Source: Leisingera daeponensis DSM 23529 (GTDB taxonomy: Bacteria > Pseudomonadota > Alphaproteobacteria > Rhodobacterales > Rhodobacteraceae). Taken from it: a DNA stretch of 64,000 bases. The position numbers were made by a program, and so were the translations under genes. Positions 53,171-63,946 of the stretch are shown here, in pieces (position 1 is the stretch's first letter; the number at the start of each line of letters is the position of its first letter). The notes beneath the pieces are model-generated. The model was not told the origin of the DNA, made no database searches, and was given only the letters and a program-made list of their open reading frames with translations. Location of the stretch: contig NZ_KI421500.1 in the NCBI RefSeq assembly GCF_000473145.1, forward strand, positions 1,240,225 through 1,304,224, written 5' to 3'.

Positions 53171-54322
53171 ATGACCAGCGATTCCCCCATGTCCCCCGGC
53201 CTCCTGCGCCCTGGCATCCGCATCGAGAGCGCCGAGCTGCGTATTGTCAGCCTGCCGCTGCTCACCCCTTTCGTGATCTCAACCGGCACCATGACTGCCA
53301 AGACCTTCCCCCTGCTGGTGCTGAAGGGCGAAGGCATCGAAGGCATCGCCGAAGCGGTGATGGACCCGACCCCGGATTACCTGGAGGAGACCATCCCCGG
53401 CGCGATGGCCTTTCTGCGCGAGGTGCTGCTGCCGCAGATCGTCGGCAAGCGCTTTGCCTCGCCCTATGAGCTTCAGCCGATCCTGTCGCCCTGGCGGGGC
53501 AACCGCATGGCCAAGGCGGTGGTGGAGATGGCGTTCTGGGACCTCTGGGCCAAGAGCCTCGGCCTTCCGCTGAAAGCCGCCCTCGGCGGCACGGGCGACC
53601 ATGTCAGCGTGGGCGTGAGCCTTGGCATCGCGCCCATTGAAACCACGCTGGAACGGGTCAGCACCGCGGTTGAACAGGGCTACAAGCGCACCAAGCTGAA
53701 GATCGCCCAGGGCCACGACGTCCGGATCGTCGAGGCGGTGCGCGCCGAATTCCCGGACATCAAGCTGACCGTCGATGCGAATACCGATTACGGGCTGCCG
53801 GATCTGCCGAAGCTGCAGGCGCTGGACGCCTTCGCACTGGATTACATCGAACAGCCGCTCGCCCATGACGACATACACGATCACGCCAAGGTGCAGCGCG
53901 CGCTTAAGACCGCGATCTGTCTTGATGAAAGCATCCGCAGCGCCAGCGACGCGCGCAAGGCGCTGGAAACCGGCGCCGCGCGGGTGATCAACATCAAGGT
54001 CGGCCGCGTCGGCGGCTTTGCCGAGGCGCGCGCCATCCACGACACCTGCGCCGCCTTCGGGGTTCCGGTCTGGTGCGGCGGCATGCTGGAAAGCGGCATC
54101 GGCCGGGCGCATAACATCCACCTTGCGACGCTCGCCAACTTTACCAAGCCCGGCGACACATCCAGCGCCAGCCGCTACTTCGCGCGCGACATCACCAACG
54201 AACCGCTCGAAGCCTCCAAGGGCGAAATGCCGGTTCCCGCCAACGGGCCGGGCATCGGCGTGACCCTGGACCGGGAATACCTCGCCTCTGTCACCGATCA
54301 CGCCGAGGAGATCACTGCATGA
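53171..54322 (+). CDS. Enolase-superfamily enzyme, N-acylamino acid racemase / OSBS type
   Basis: A 383-aa enzyme from ATG 53171; a GTG at 53141 overlapping the ATPase stop would add ten residues. The capping domain (IVSLPLLTPFVISTG) and barrel motifs T-K-L-K-I (the K-x-K catalytic lysine), KLTVDAN (Asp), DYIEQPL (Glu), CLDESI (Asp) and NIKVGRVGG (opposite lysine) match the MenC2/NSAR group. These enzymes racemise N-succinyl amino acids or make o-succinylbenzoate. No menaquinone genes are near, and a GNAT gene overlaps its stop, so a role in converting D-amino acids is the better guess. Confidence 0.85.
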   Translation: MTSDSPMSPGLLRPGIRIESAELRIVSLPLLTPFVISTGTMTAKTFPLLVLKGEGIEGIAEAVMDPTPDYLEETIPGAMAFLREVLLPQIVGKRFASPYELQPILSPWRGNRMAKAVVEMAFWDLWAKSLGLPLKAALGGTGDHVSVGVSLGIAPIETTLERVSTAVEQGYKRTKLKIAQGHDVRIVEAVRAEFPDIKLTVDANTDYGLPDLPKLQALDAFALDYIEQPLAHDDIHDHAKVQRALKTAICLDESIRSASDARKALETGAARVINIKVGRVGGFAEARAIHDTCAAFGVPVWCGGMLESGIGRAHNIHLATLANFTKPGDTSSASRYFARDITNEPLEASKGEMPVPANGPGIGVTLDREYLASVTDHAEEITA

Positions 54323-55050
54323 ACATGGTGAACACGGGACTGGTTCTGCGCGAACTGAACGGCGTGGCCGAACTTAAACATGCGGAGTGGTTCCAAAAAG
54401 AGGTCTGGGGCAAGGAAGACCCGCCGGACAATTCCGATTTGATGCTGGCAATCCAGCATGAAGGCGGCCTTGTGGCGGGCGCCTTCAAGGACGGCCGGAT
54501 GCTTGGGTTCCTGTTCGGATTTCCCACCAGCCAGCCGCATATCCAGCATTCGCACCGGCTGGCAGTGCACCCCGACAGCCGCGGCATGGGGCTGGGGCTG
54601 AAACTGAAATGGTTTCAGCGCGACTGGTGCCTGAAGCGCGGAATTACCTTGGTCCGCTGGACATTCGACCCGCTGCGCCGCGTCAACGCAGGACTGAATA
54701 TTGCTCGTCTGGGCGGTTCAGCCAGAACGTATTACGAAGATTATTACGGCGAAATGGTCGGCATCAATGCCGGCATTCCCTCCGACCGTCTGCTGGTCGA
54801 CTGGTCCCTCACGGCGCCCCGCGTTGAGGCGCTGGCGAAAGGGTGGAGAACGGTCGCGCCCGCGGGGGCAGCAGACACCATGACAGTTGAAATCCCCAAG
54901 GACCTGGACGGGCTGCTGGCTTCGGATCTTGACGCAGCAGTTGCCGAGCGGCTTCGCGTGCGGGAAGAAATGTCCTCGGCCTTCGCGAGGGGGTACAAAG
55001 TTGACGGATTCGATGTGGAGACCTGCCGTTATCGGTTGACCCAGTCCTAA
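54319..55050 (+). CDS. GNAT acyltransferase, putative N-succinyltransferase
   Basis: A 243-aa protein, start overlapping the racemase stop by four bases. HSHRLAVHPDSRGMGLGLKL has the R-G-x-G-x-G/L acyl-CoA loop, followed by LVRWTFDPLRRVNAGLNIARLG, which is characteristic of a GNAT subgroup found with N-succinylamino acid racemases. In Geobacillus a similar pair, plus a desuccinylase, turns D-amino acids into L-amino acids. No deacylase gene lies here. Its link with an amino-acid importer suggests uptake and use of D- or unusual amino acids. Confidence 0.8.
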   Translation: MNMVNTGLVLRELNGVAELKHAEWFQKEVWGKEDPPDNSDLMLAIQHEGGLVAGAFKDGRMLGFLFGFPTSQPHIQHSHRLAVHPDSRGMGLGLKLKWFQRDWCLKRGITLVRWTFDPLRRVNAGLNIARLGGSARTYYEDYYGEMVGINAGIPSDRLLVDWSLTAPRVEALAKGWRTVAPAGAADTMTVEIPKDLDGLLASDLDAAVAERLRVREEMSSAFARGYKVDGFDVETCRYRLTQS

Positions 55051-55261
55051 GGCAGAGAATGATCCCGATTGCGCCAATCAGCTGATGGCGAAGGCTCCCC
55101 TGTGCTTGAGCATCCAATTTGACAGCACTTGTGATCGGGAGACCGGGCACAGGGTTAATTTCTGTCACGCCGCGCCAAACCGGCCCCGTGCAGCCGCCTG
55201 CCAAGCCGGTCTCCATCTGCTTTGGTGAGCCCTGAGCGCCCTTCCTGTCCGCGCCCGTCTT

Positions 55262-56665
55262 CTACCCGGCCAAGGACGGCAGGTAGAGCACGATCCCCGG
55301 GAAGGCCACAAGCAGCGCAATCGTCACCGCGTCCGCCACGAAGAACGGCATCACGCCGCGGAACACGTCCTGCACGCTCAGATCGTCGCGCACGCCGGCC
55401 ACGACGAAACAGTTCAGCCCGATGGGCGGGGTGATCAGGCAGAACTCGGCCATCTTCACCACCAGGATGCCGAACCAGATCGCGCACATGGTGCCGCTCA
55501 TGCCAAAGGCGCTGTCGGCCGCCGCAACGCTTTCGCCGCCGTTCAGCGCCATCACCGCCGGGTAGACCACCGGCAGGGTCAGCAGCAGCATTCCGATCGC
55601 ATCCATGAACATCCCCAAGACCGCATAGGCCAGCAGGATACAGATCAGGATCAGCATCGGCGACATCTCCAGCGAAGTGATCCAGTCTGAAAACGCCCCC
55701 GGCAGATCCGCGAATCCCAGGAAACGCACATAGATCAGCACACCCCAGATGATGGTGAAGATCATCACCGTCAGCTTGGCGGTTTCCAGCAGCGCAGACT
55801 TAAGCTCGGCCCATTTCATCCCTTCCTTCAGCGCATAAAGAAAGACAATGAAGGCACCGATGGCGCCGCCTTCGGTCGGGGTGCCCCAGGCGTCGCCACC
55901 GAAGGGGTTGTAGACGAAACAGATGATGATCACGACCACCAGGATGATCGGCAGCGCCCCGGGCAGCGCGGCAAAGCGCTGGCCCCAGGTAAAGCCCTTG
56001 ACCGGCGGGCCGACGGATTTGAAAACCACCGCAATGCCGACGATCAGCAGGCCGTAGATCACCGCCGAAAACGCCCCGGGGATGAACCCCGCCAGCAGCA
56101 GCTTGCCCACGTCCTGTTCGACAATGATGGCATAGATCACCAGAATGGCCGAGGGCGGGATCAGCGAGGCGAGCGTGCCGCCCGCCGCCACAACGCCTGC
56201 CGCGAAGCGCTTGTTGTAGCCGATGTCCAGCATCTCCGGGATGGCGATCCGGGCAAAGACGGCGGAGGTGGCGACCGAGGCGCCCGATACCGCGGCGAAG
56301 CCCGCGGTGGCAAAGACGGTGGAGACCGCCAGCCCGCCCGGCAGCCAGGCGATCCAGCGTTTCGCGGCGGTGAACAGCGCCCGCGTCAGCCCGGCGTAAT
56401 AGGCCAGGTAGCCGATCAGGATGAAGGTGGGGATCAGCGACAGCGCCTGGCTGGACACCTTGGAGTGCGGCACCTGCCCGGCGATCTTGACCGAGACGGT
56501 CAGCGCCTTGCCGAACCGGGCCGGGTCATAGCCGAACTTGGCCCAAAAGATCCAGATCAGGCCGATGAGCCCGGCTAAACCGGCAGCAAAGGCCACCCGC
56601 ATCCCCAGGACCACCATCGCCAGCAGGCCGCCCGTGACCCACAGGCCGATTTCAATCGGTTCCAT
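55262..56665 (-). CDS. dctM: TRAP transporter large permease
   Basis: A 467-aa membrane protein with about 13 helices. GFAAVSGASVATSAVFARIA and GGTLASLIPPSAILVIYA are the DctM (4TM/12TM) signatures. It imports an organic acid with Na+ or H+ using the binding protein encoded upstream. It is the last gene of a minus-strand dctP-dctQ-dctM unit, five bases after the small permease gene. No clear terminator is seen in the 211-base gap to the convergent GNAT gene. Confidence 0.93.
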   Translation of the reverse strand: MEPIEIGLWVTGGLLAMVVLGMRVAFAAGLAGLIGLIWIFWAKFGYDPARFGKALTVSVKIAGQVPHSKVSSQALSLIPTFILIGYLAYYAGLTRALFTAAKRWIAWLPGGLAVSTVFATAGFAAVSGASVATSAVFARIAIPEMLDIGYNKRFAAGVVAAGGTLASLIPPSAILVIYAIIVEQDVGKLLLAGFIPGAFSAVIYGLLIVGIAVVFKSVGPPVKGFTWGQRFAALPGALPIILVVVIIICFVYNPFGGDAWGTPTEGGAIGAFIVFLYALKEGMKWAELKSALLETAKLTVMIFTIIWGVLIYVRFLGFADLPGAFSDWITSLEMSPMLILICILLAYAVLGMFMDAIGMLLLTLPVVYPAVMALNGGESVAAADSAFGMSGTMCAIWFGILVVKMAEFCLITPPIGLNCFVVAGVRDDLSVQDVFRGVMPFFVADAVTIALLVAFPGIVLYLPSLAG

Positions 56666-56670
56666 ATTGC

Positions 56671-57336
56671 TTACCCCTGCCCGCCAGTCGCGTTATCACC
56701 TGCGCTGCTGTCATGGCCTTGCATCTGCTCGGCCTCTGCCGCCGCCAGTTCGGCGGCGCCTTGCACCAGCGGCACCGCCGCCGGCGCGTCCAGCCCCAGC
56801 ACCAGCGCCCGGCCATACCCCCAGATCTGCAGCACCAGCCGCAGCGCCAGCACCGCAAAAGCCACCGGCGCCAGCAGCTTGGCGGGCCAGATCGGCAGGC
56901 CGATGTCGATGGAACTGTCCCGGCTCCACAGCGGCGCGGCAAAGTCGAAGGAACGCTGGAAATGCGCCCAGCTGCCCCAGATCATCGCCAGGATCAGCAA
57001 GAGGATCAGCAGCACCGAGACCAGCTCAAACAGCCACAGCGCCCGCCCCCTGAGCGCGCTGATGACAATATCCATGCGGATGTGGCCGCCCTGACGCTGC
57101 ACATAGGCGATACCCATGAAGGCGATCAGCGGCATGATCTGCTCGATCCAGTCGACATAGCCGGGCAGCGGCGCGTTGATCGCGTTGCGCCCGCCGACAG
57201 AGACCACCGCCAGGATCATCAGCGAAAACACCGCGATCCCGCTCAGCAGCGCCAGCAGGCGTTCCACTTGCAATAACCCGCGGTCCAGCCTGCTGATCAG
57301 ACTGCCGTCCTCCAGGACTGCTGCTCCTGCTGCCAT
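56671..57336 (-). CDS. dctQ: TRAP transporter small permease
   Basis: A 221-aa membrane protein with four helices. GYVDWIEQIMPLIAFMGIAY and RQGGHIRMDIVISAL are typical DctQ motifs. It forms a complex with the large permease. The C-terminal 40 residues are an extension rich in Ala and Glu. It is separated from dctP by 77 bases that contain a hairpin. Confidence 0.92.
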   Translation of the reverse strand: MAAGAAVLEDGSLISRLDRGLLQVERLLALLSGIAVFSLMILAVVSVGGRNAINAPLPGYVDWIEQIMPLIAFMGIAYVQRQGGHIRMDIVISALRGRALWLFELVSVLLILLLILAMIWGSWAHFQRSFDFAAPLWSRDSSIDIGLPIWPAKLLAPVAFAVLALRLVLQIWGYGRALVLGLDAPAAVPLVQGAAELAAAEAEQMQGHDSSAGDNATGGQG

Positions 57337-57371
57337 GCCCTGCCCCCATTTTGTGGTATTTCAAAGACAGA

Positions 57372-57397
57372 AAGGGCCGGTACTGTCGCCGACCCTT
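57372..57397 (-). terminator. Hairpin between dctP and dctQ
   Basis: Arms aagggccgg and ccgaccctt with an eight-base loop and one G-U type mismatch, followed on the transcribed strand by a pyrimidine-rich stretch. Such hairpins between binding-protein and permease genes often lower read-through so that more binding protein is made. Confidence 0.5.
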
Positions 57398-57413
57398 CCG
57401 TATCATGTCAGGC

Positions 57414-58430
57414 TCAGCTGCCCGCGCGGTGATCGCTGAGGGTCTTCTGCACCAGATCGTACAGCTCCTGCGCCGGCAAACCTTGCGCGCTCATGTCCTT
57501 GATCCATTGTTCGTGGATCGGGTCGGCGGCGACCTTGCGGAACTCGGCCAGCTGCTCGTCGGAGATCATCACCTTCTCGACGCCCTTTTCTTCCAGCACG
57601 CTGTCCCACTTGGTCAGCAGCGCGCCGTAGTTCTCCAGGTAATGGGCAATCGCCTCATCCACCGAGCTGTCCAGCGCCTCGCGCTCGGCGTCGCTCAGCG
57701 CCTCATAGGCGTCGGTGTTGACCACCACCGGGCAGTTCACGGTGCCGGGGTTCAGGTTGGCGGTCCACCAGTCGGCCTTGTTGATGGTGCCAAAGGACAG
57801 ATGCGCGTGCTGGGCAAAGGCAACAGTGTCGACAACGCCGGATTCCATCGCGTTGTAAGCCTCGGTTGCGGTCACCGAGGTCGGCACCGCGCCCACGGCG
57901 GAGAACGCCTGGCCGATGCCGCCGGTGGCGCGCACCCGCATGTCCTTGAACTCTGCCAGCTCATCGCGCGGCTCGCCGGTGCCGACGATATTGTACTGCG
58001 GCATCGGCGAGGTCATCAGCAGCTTGGCGTTCCAGCGGTCCAGATCCGCCTCCACCGCCGGGTGGGCATAAACCGCGTGGGACACGGCCACCTCTTCCTC
58101 CAGCGTGTTCACGCCCAGGAACGGCAGTTCCAGAACGGTGATCGAGGGGTTCTTGTCGCGGTGGTAGCCGGCGCAGAACTGCGCCATTTCAAACGCCCCG
58201 ATGGAGATGCCGTCGAGGTTTTCCTTGTTCTTCGACAGGCCGCCATAGCTGATGTTCAGGGTGAACTCGCCATTGGTCTTCGCGCTGACCAGCTCTGCCA
58301 GTTTCTCCACATGCTCCGTGAAGGCGCGGCGCTTGCCCCACAGGGACACGTTCCACTCCGTCGCCGCGGCCTCTCCCGCGATTGCAAAGCCGGCAGCAGC
58401 CGCAACGGCGGCAGTCAGAATTCTGTTCAT
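57414..58430 (-). CDS. dctP: TRAP transporter substrate-binding protein
   Basis: A 338-aa periplasmic protein from ATG 58430 (MNRILTAAV), with GGGAGAG upstream. The signal peptide ends near GEAAA|T. NVSLWGKRRAFTEHVEKLAE begins the DctP fold, and DMRVRATGGIGQAFSAVGAV carries the arginine that pairs with a substrate carboxylate in most DctP proteins. The ligand is an organic acid that I cannot name. Divergent from acs with a 502-base gap. Confidence 0.92.
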   Translation of the reverse strand: MNRILTAAVAAAAGFAIAGEAAATEWNVSLWGKRRAFTEHVEKLAELVSAKTNGEFTLNISYGGLSKNKENLDGISIGAFEMAQFCAGYHRDKNPSITVLELPFLGVNTLEEEVAVSHAVYAHPAVEADLDRWNAKLLMTSPMPQYNIVGTGEPRDELAEFKDMRVRATGGIGQAFSAVGAVPTSVTATEAYNAMESGVVDTVAFAQHAHLSFGTINKADWWTANLNPGTVNCPVVVNTDAYEALSDAEREALDSSVDEAIAHYLENYGALLTKWDSVLEEKGVEKVMISDEQLAEFRKVAADPIHEQWIKDMSAQGLPAQELYDLVQKTLSDHRAGS

Positions 58431-58932
58431 GATGTAACTCTCCCGAATTGCGCCCTTTTTGCCGGCCGCACGTGCAGCAGGAGGGCGCTTGCCCGACAGG
58501 CTAGCCGCAAGGCCGCGCCCTGCCAACCCCCGTGGCAGAAACGTTACGCAGCGACTCGCGTTCAGGGCACGGGGCGCCCCAGTCCGGCCGCAGCCGCGCG
58601 GCCTGGCACAATATGCCGCAGCGCGATTGGGCCTGTTTCCGCCGCTCAGGCTGCCCTTTGGTCAATCCGCCCCGGCCTCAGCCGCAAAATGTGCGCAAAA
58701 GCGTTTACACCTAAACTGTTGTTTTTCCCGAATGCAGCGTTTGCGGGTGTCAATACATTTACAGACACCCGAGATGATCGGAAATTCGTTGACAATGAAA
58801 TGCTTAAAAACCGGTCGCTTATTCACAAATTTTCAGCACGCGGTATTATCAGTGCCTAGGAGGAAACGGTTTGACAGCCACGGCACAGCGGTGTCGTTTG
58901 TCTTGCCAATAAAATTTCTGGGAGGAAACCGA
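58431..58932. promoter_or_regulatory. Divergent dctP / acs control region
   Basis: 502 bases without a gene. The half next to dctP is GC-rich and has no signal I can name. The half next to acs is AT-rich (58690-58860) and contains an inverted repeat at 58744-58771. Two similar purine boxes, aggaggaaac (58858-58867) and gggaggaaac (58920-58929), lie 62 bases apart, only the second at proper distance from the acs ATG. Confidence 0.5.
58744..58771. promoter_or_regulatory. Inverted repeat upstream of acs
   Basis: Arms cgggtgtc and gacacccg, perfectly complementary, with a 12-base AT-rich spacer. No T-run follows. Its position 160 bases before the acs start suggests an operator or activator site rather than a terminator. 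Confidence 0.55.
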
Positions 58933-60894
<1,962 letters not shown>

Positions 60895-60901
60895 TTTAAC
60901 G

Positions 60902-61585
60902 ATGAATATGGCAGTTATGACCCGTCCCGCCGTTCTGATCCTGCTGGGGCCTCCGGGCGCCGGCAAGGGCACCCAGGCGCGGATGCTGGAGGAAAAGTTC
61001 GGATACGTGCAGTTGTCGACCGGCGACCTGCTGCGCGAGGCGGTTGCCGCGGGCACCCCTGCGGGCCTCGCAGCCAAGGCAGTGATGGAAGCGGGCCAGC
61101 TGGTCAGCGACGAGATCGTGATCAACATCCTGCGCGACCGCCTGGCAAAAGCCGATTGCGCCAAGGGCGTGATCCTTGATGGCTTCCCCCGCACCACCGT
61201 GCAGGCAGAGGCGCTGGACGGCCTGCTGGCGGAGACCAATCAGAAGATCAATGCCGCGATCAGCCTGGAAGTGGACGACGCGGCCATGGTCGAGCGCATT
61301 TCCGGCCGCTACACCTGCGGCGGCTGCGGCGAGGGCTATCACGACAGCTTCAAGCAGCCTGCAGATGCCGGCAAATGCGACAAATGCGGCGGCACAGAGA
61401 TGAAGCGCCGCGCTGACGATAATGCAGAAACCGTTGCCAGCCGGCTGGAGGCCTATCACGCGCAGACCGCGCCGCTGATTGCCTATTACGGCGGCAAGGG
61501 CGTGCTGCAAACCACGGATGCCATGGGCGGTATCGGCGACATCGCCCAGGACATGGCGGCCATTGTGACAAAGGCCACCAGCTAA
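60902..61585 (+). CDS. adk: Adenylate kinase, zinc-LID type
   Basis: A 227-aa enzyme that converts AMP and ATP to two ADP. LLGPPGAGKGTQA is the P-loop, STGDLLREAV and DGFPRTTVQAE the AMP site. The LID holds four cysteines (CGGC ... CDKC), a zinc site. An alternative start is Met6. The gene follows acs by seven bases, which makes sense because Acs produces AMP that Adk recycles; this may be a second adk besides the housekeeping copy. Confidence 0.95.
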   Translation: MNMAVMTRPAVLILLGPPGAGKGTQARMLEEKFGYVQLSTGDLLREAVAAGTPAGLAAKAVMEAGQLVSDEIVINILRDRLAKADCAKGVILDGFPRTTVQAEALDGLLAETNQKINAAISLEVDDAAMVERISGRYTCGGCGEGYHDSFKQPADAGKCDKCGGTEMKRRADDNAETVASRLEAYHAQTAPLIAYYGGKGVLQTTDAMGGIGDIAQDMAAIVTKATS

Positions 61586-61595
61586 CGAATAAGAA

Positions 61596-61626
61596 GCGGG
61601 GCCGGCCCTGAGCGGCAGGACCCCGC
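61596..61626 (+). terminator. Weak GC-rich hairpin after adk
   Basis: Arms gcgggg and ccccgc enclose a GC-rich loop with further internal pairing (ggcc). No T-run follows, so if it acts it may be an attenuator or a processing site in the 183-base gap before the symporter genes. Confidence 0.3.
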
Positions 61627-61768
61627 CCCCCGGACAATGAGATACCCGATGGACCTGCCTTGGCAGACCGGAGGAGTCATGCCTGCGCGCCGCGACCCGG
61701 CTGCTGGCAAACGGAGAGAGACCGCCCGCTCCCCCGCGGCGGCTCAGGAGGAAGAAGGAGGAGCCGCC

Positions 61769-62053
61769 ATGGCGGATCAAACCACAAATGCGGCAAAAAC
61801 CGCCGAAGCCGACAAAGGCTATTGGGCGGCAAACGTGCGCATCATTTTAATCAGCCTGGTGATCTGGGCTCTTGTTTCATTCGGCTTCGGCATCCTGCTG
61901 CGCCCGATGCTTGCAGGCATCAGGGTCGGCGGCAGCGATCTGGGCTTCTGGTTCGCCCAGCAAGGCTCGATCCTGGTTTTCCTGGCGCTGATCTTTTTCT
62001 ACGCGTTCCGGATGAACAAGCTGGACCGCGAATTCGGCGTGGAGGAAGAATAA
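61769..62053 (+). CDS. DUF4212 small subunit of a sodium:solute symporter
   Basis: A 94-aa membrane protein from ATG 61769 (MADQTTN), preceded by GGAGGAAGAAGGAGGA. YWAANVRIILISLVIWALVS and the later helix WFAQQGSILVFLALIFFYAF are two transmembrane segments typical of DUF4212. Members pair with VC_2705-type symporters as accessory subunits. The symporter gene starts one base after this stop. Confidence 0.92.
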   Translation: MADQTTNAAKTAEADKGYWAANVRIILISLVIWALVSFGFGILLRPMLAGIRVGGSDLGFWFAQQGSILVFLALIFFYAFRMNKLDREFGVEEE

Positions 62054-62054
62054 G

Positions 62055-63839
62055 ATGGACCAGTTTACCATCAACCTGCTGTTTGTGGGCGCATCTTTCG
62101 CGCTTTACATCGGCATCGCGATCTGGGCCCGTGCGGGCTCCACATCTGAATTCTATGCCGCAGGCCGGGGTGTTCACCCTGTCACCAACGGCATGGCAAC
62201 CGCGGCTGACTGGATGTCGGCAGCGTCTTTCATCTCGATGGCGGGCCTCATCGCCTTCACCGGCTATGACAACTCCACCTTCCTGATGGGCTGGACCGGC
62301 GGCTACGTTCTGCTGGCGCTGCTGCTTGCGCCCTACCTGCGCAAGTTCGGCAAGTTCACCGTATCCGAGTTCATCGGCGACCGGTTCTACTCCCCGACCG
62401 CGCGCGTGGTGGCTGTGATCTGTCTGATCGTCGCCTCGACCACCTACGTGATCGGCCAGATGACCGGCGTTGGCGTGGCCTTCGGCCGCTTTCTGGAGGT
62501 CTCCAACACCGCGGGCCTGCTGATCGGCGCCTGTGTGGTCTTTGCCTACGCCGTGTTCGGCGGCATGAAGGGCGTGACCTACACCCAGGTGGCCCAGTAC
62601 GTCGTGCTCATCACCGCCTATACGATCCCTGCGATCTTCATCTCGCTGCAGCTGACCGGCAACCCGATCCCGGCGCTCGGCCTGTTTGGCGATCACGCCG
62701 CCTCTGGCGAGCCGCTGCTCGCGAAGCTCGATGCGATCGTCAAGGAGCTGGGCTTCAATGAGTACACAGCGCACCATGGCGACACGTTCAACATGGTCCT
62801 GTTCACGCTGTCGCTGATGATCGGCACCGCTGGCCTGCCGCATGTGATCATGCGCTTCTTCACCGTGCCGCGCGTGGCCGATGCCCGCTGGTCGGCCGGC
62901 TGGGCGCTGGTGTTCATCGCGCTGCTCTATCTGACCGCTCCGGCAGTTGGCGCCATGGCCCGCCTCAACATCACCGAGATGATGTGGCCCAACGGCGGCA
63001 TCGAAGGCGGCGCCGTGACTGTGCAGCAGATCGAAGAAGATCCCAAGTACGACTGGATGGCGACCTGGCAGCAGACCGGCCTTCTGGGCTGGGAAGACAA
63101 GAACGGCGATGGTGCGATCCAGTACTACAACGACCAGAACGCCGATCTGCAGGCCACTGCCGAGGCAAACGGCTGGGCCGGCAACGAGCTGACCAACTTC
63201 AACCGCGACATCCTGGTTCTGGCCAATCCTGAGATTGCCAACCTGCCGGGCTGGGTGATCGGTCTGGTGGCGGCTGGCGGCCTGGCGGCTGCACTGTCCA
63301 CCGCTGCGGGCCTCCTGCTGGCGATCTCCTCGGCGGTGTCGCACGACCTGATCAAAGGCTCGATCAACCCGAGCATCTCGGAAAAAGGCGAGCTGCTGTC
63401 GGCCCGTATCGCCATGGCCGTGGCCATCGGTGTGGCAACCTACCTGGGTCTGAACCCGCCGGGCTTTGCCGCGCAGACCGTGGCGCTGGCCTTCGGCCTC
63501 GCTGCTGCCTCGATCTTCCCGGCGCTGATGATGGGCATCTTCACCAAGGTGAACAACAAAGGTGCCGTGGCCGGTATGCTGGCAGGGCTGATCGTGACCC
63601 TGGTCTACATCTTCCTGCACAAGGGCTGGATGTTCATTCCGGACACCAACTCCTTCACTGATGCGGATCCGCTGCTAGGCACCATCAAATCCACCTCCTT
63701 CGGTGCGGTTGGCGCGATGGTGAACTTCGCAGTGGCCTTCATTGTCTCCAAATCGACCGAAGCCATCCCGGCCGAGATCGAGGAGCTGGTGGAAAGCGTC
63801 CGCATCCCGCGCGGCGCCGGGGCCGCACAGGACCACTAA
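62055..63839 (+). CDS. Sodium:solute symporter (VC_2705 type, acetate-like)
   Basis: A 594-aa protein with about 13 helices. FYAAGRGVHPVTNGMATAADWMSAASFISMA is the family signature in part (segments FYAAGRGV and NGMATAADWMSAASF), and FGGMKGVTYTQVAQYVV the later one. A roughly 120-residue hydrophilic insert (about 245-375, with DKNGDGAIQYYND) sits between helices, as in VC_2705 proteins. With DUF4212, acs and adk it probably imports acetate or another short acid with Na+. A strong terminator follows. Confidence 0.92.
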   Translation: MDQFTINLLFVGASFALYIGIAIWARAGSTSEFYAAGRGVHPVTNGMATAADWMSAASFISMAGLIAFTGYDNSTFLMGWTGGYVLLALLLAPYLRKFGKFTVSEFIGDRFYSPTARVVAVICLIVASTTYVIGQMTGVGVAFGRFLEVSNTAGLLIGACVVFAYAVFGGMKGVTYTQVAQYVVLITAYTIPAIFISLQLTGNPIPALGLFGDHAASGEPLLAKLDAIVKELGFNEYTAHHGDTFNMVLFTLSLMIGTAGLPHVIMRFFTVPRVADARWSAGWALVFIALLYLTAPAVGAMARLNITEMMWPNGGIEGGAVTVQQIEEDPKYDWMATWQQTGLLGWEDKNGDGAIQYYNDQNADLQATAEANGWAGNELTNFNRDILVLANPEIANLPGWVIGLVAAGGLAAALSTAAGLLLAISSAVSHDLIKGSINPSISEKGELLSARIAMAVAIGVATYLGLNPPGFAAQTVALAFGLAAASIFPALMMGIFTKVNNKGAVAGMLAGLIVTLVYIFLHKGWMFIPDTNSFTDADPLLGTIKSTSFGAVGAMVNFAVAFIVSKSTEAIPAEIEELVESVRIPRGAGAAQDH

Positions 63840-63883
63840 CCTCCCCTGGGCGGGCTGCCTCCCAGCGGCCCGCCTCTTTCCTC

Positions 63884-63923
63884 ATGGTCCCGTCCGGTTC
63901 ACACTCGGCGGGACCATTTTTTT
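63884..63923 (+). terminator. Rho-independent terminator after the symporter gene
   Basis: Perfect nine-base arms atggtcccg (63884-63892) and cgggaccat (63909-63917) followed by seven T. A second GC-rich hairpin without a T-run (63848-63876) precedes it. Confidence 0.9.
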
Positions 63924-63946
63924 CCTGATTCCATGCAGGTACGCCC

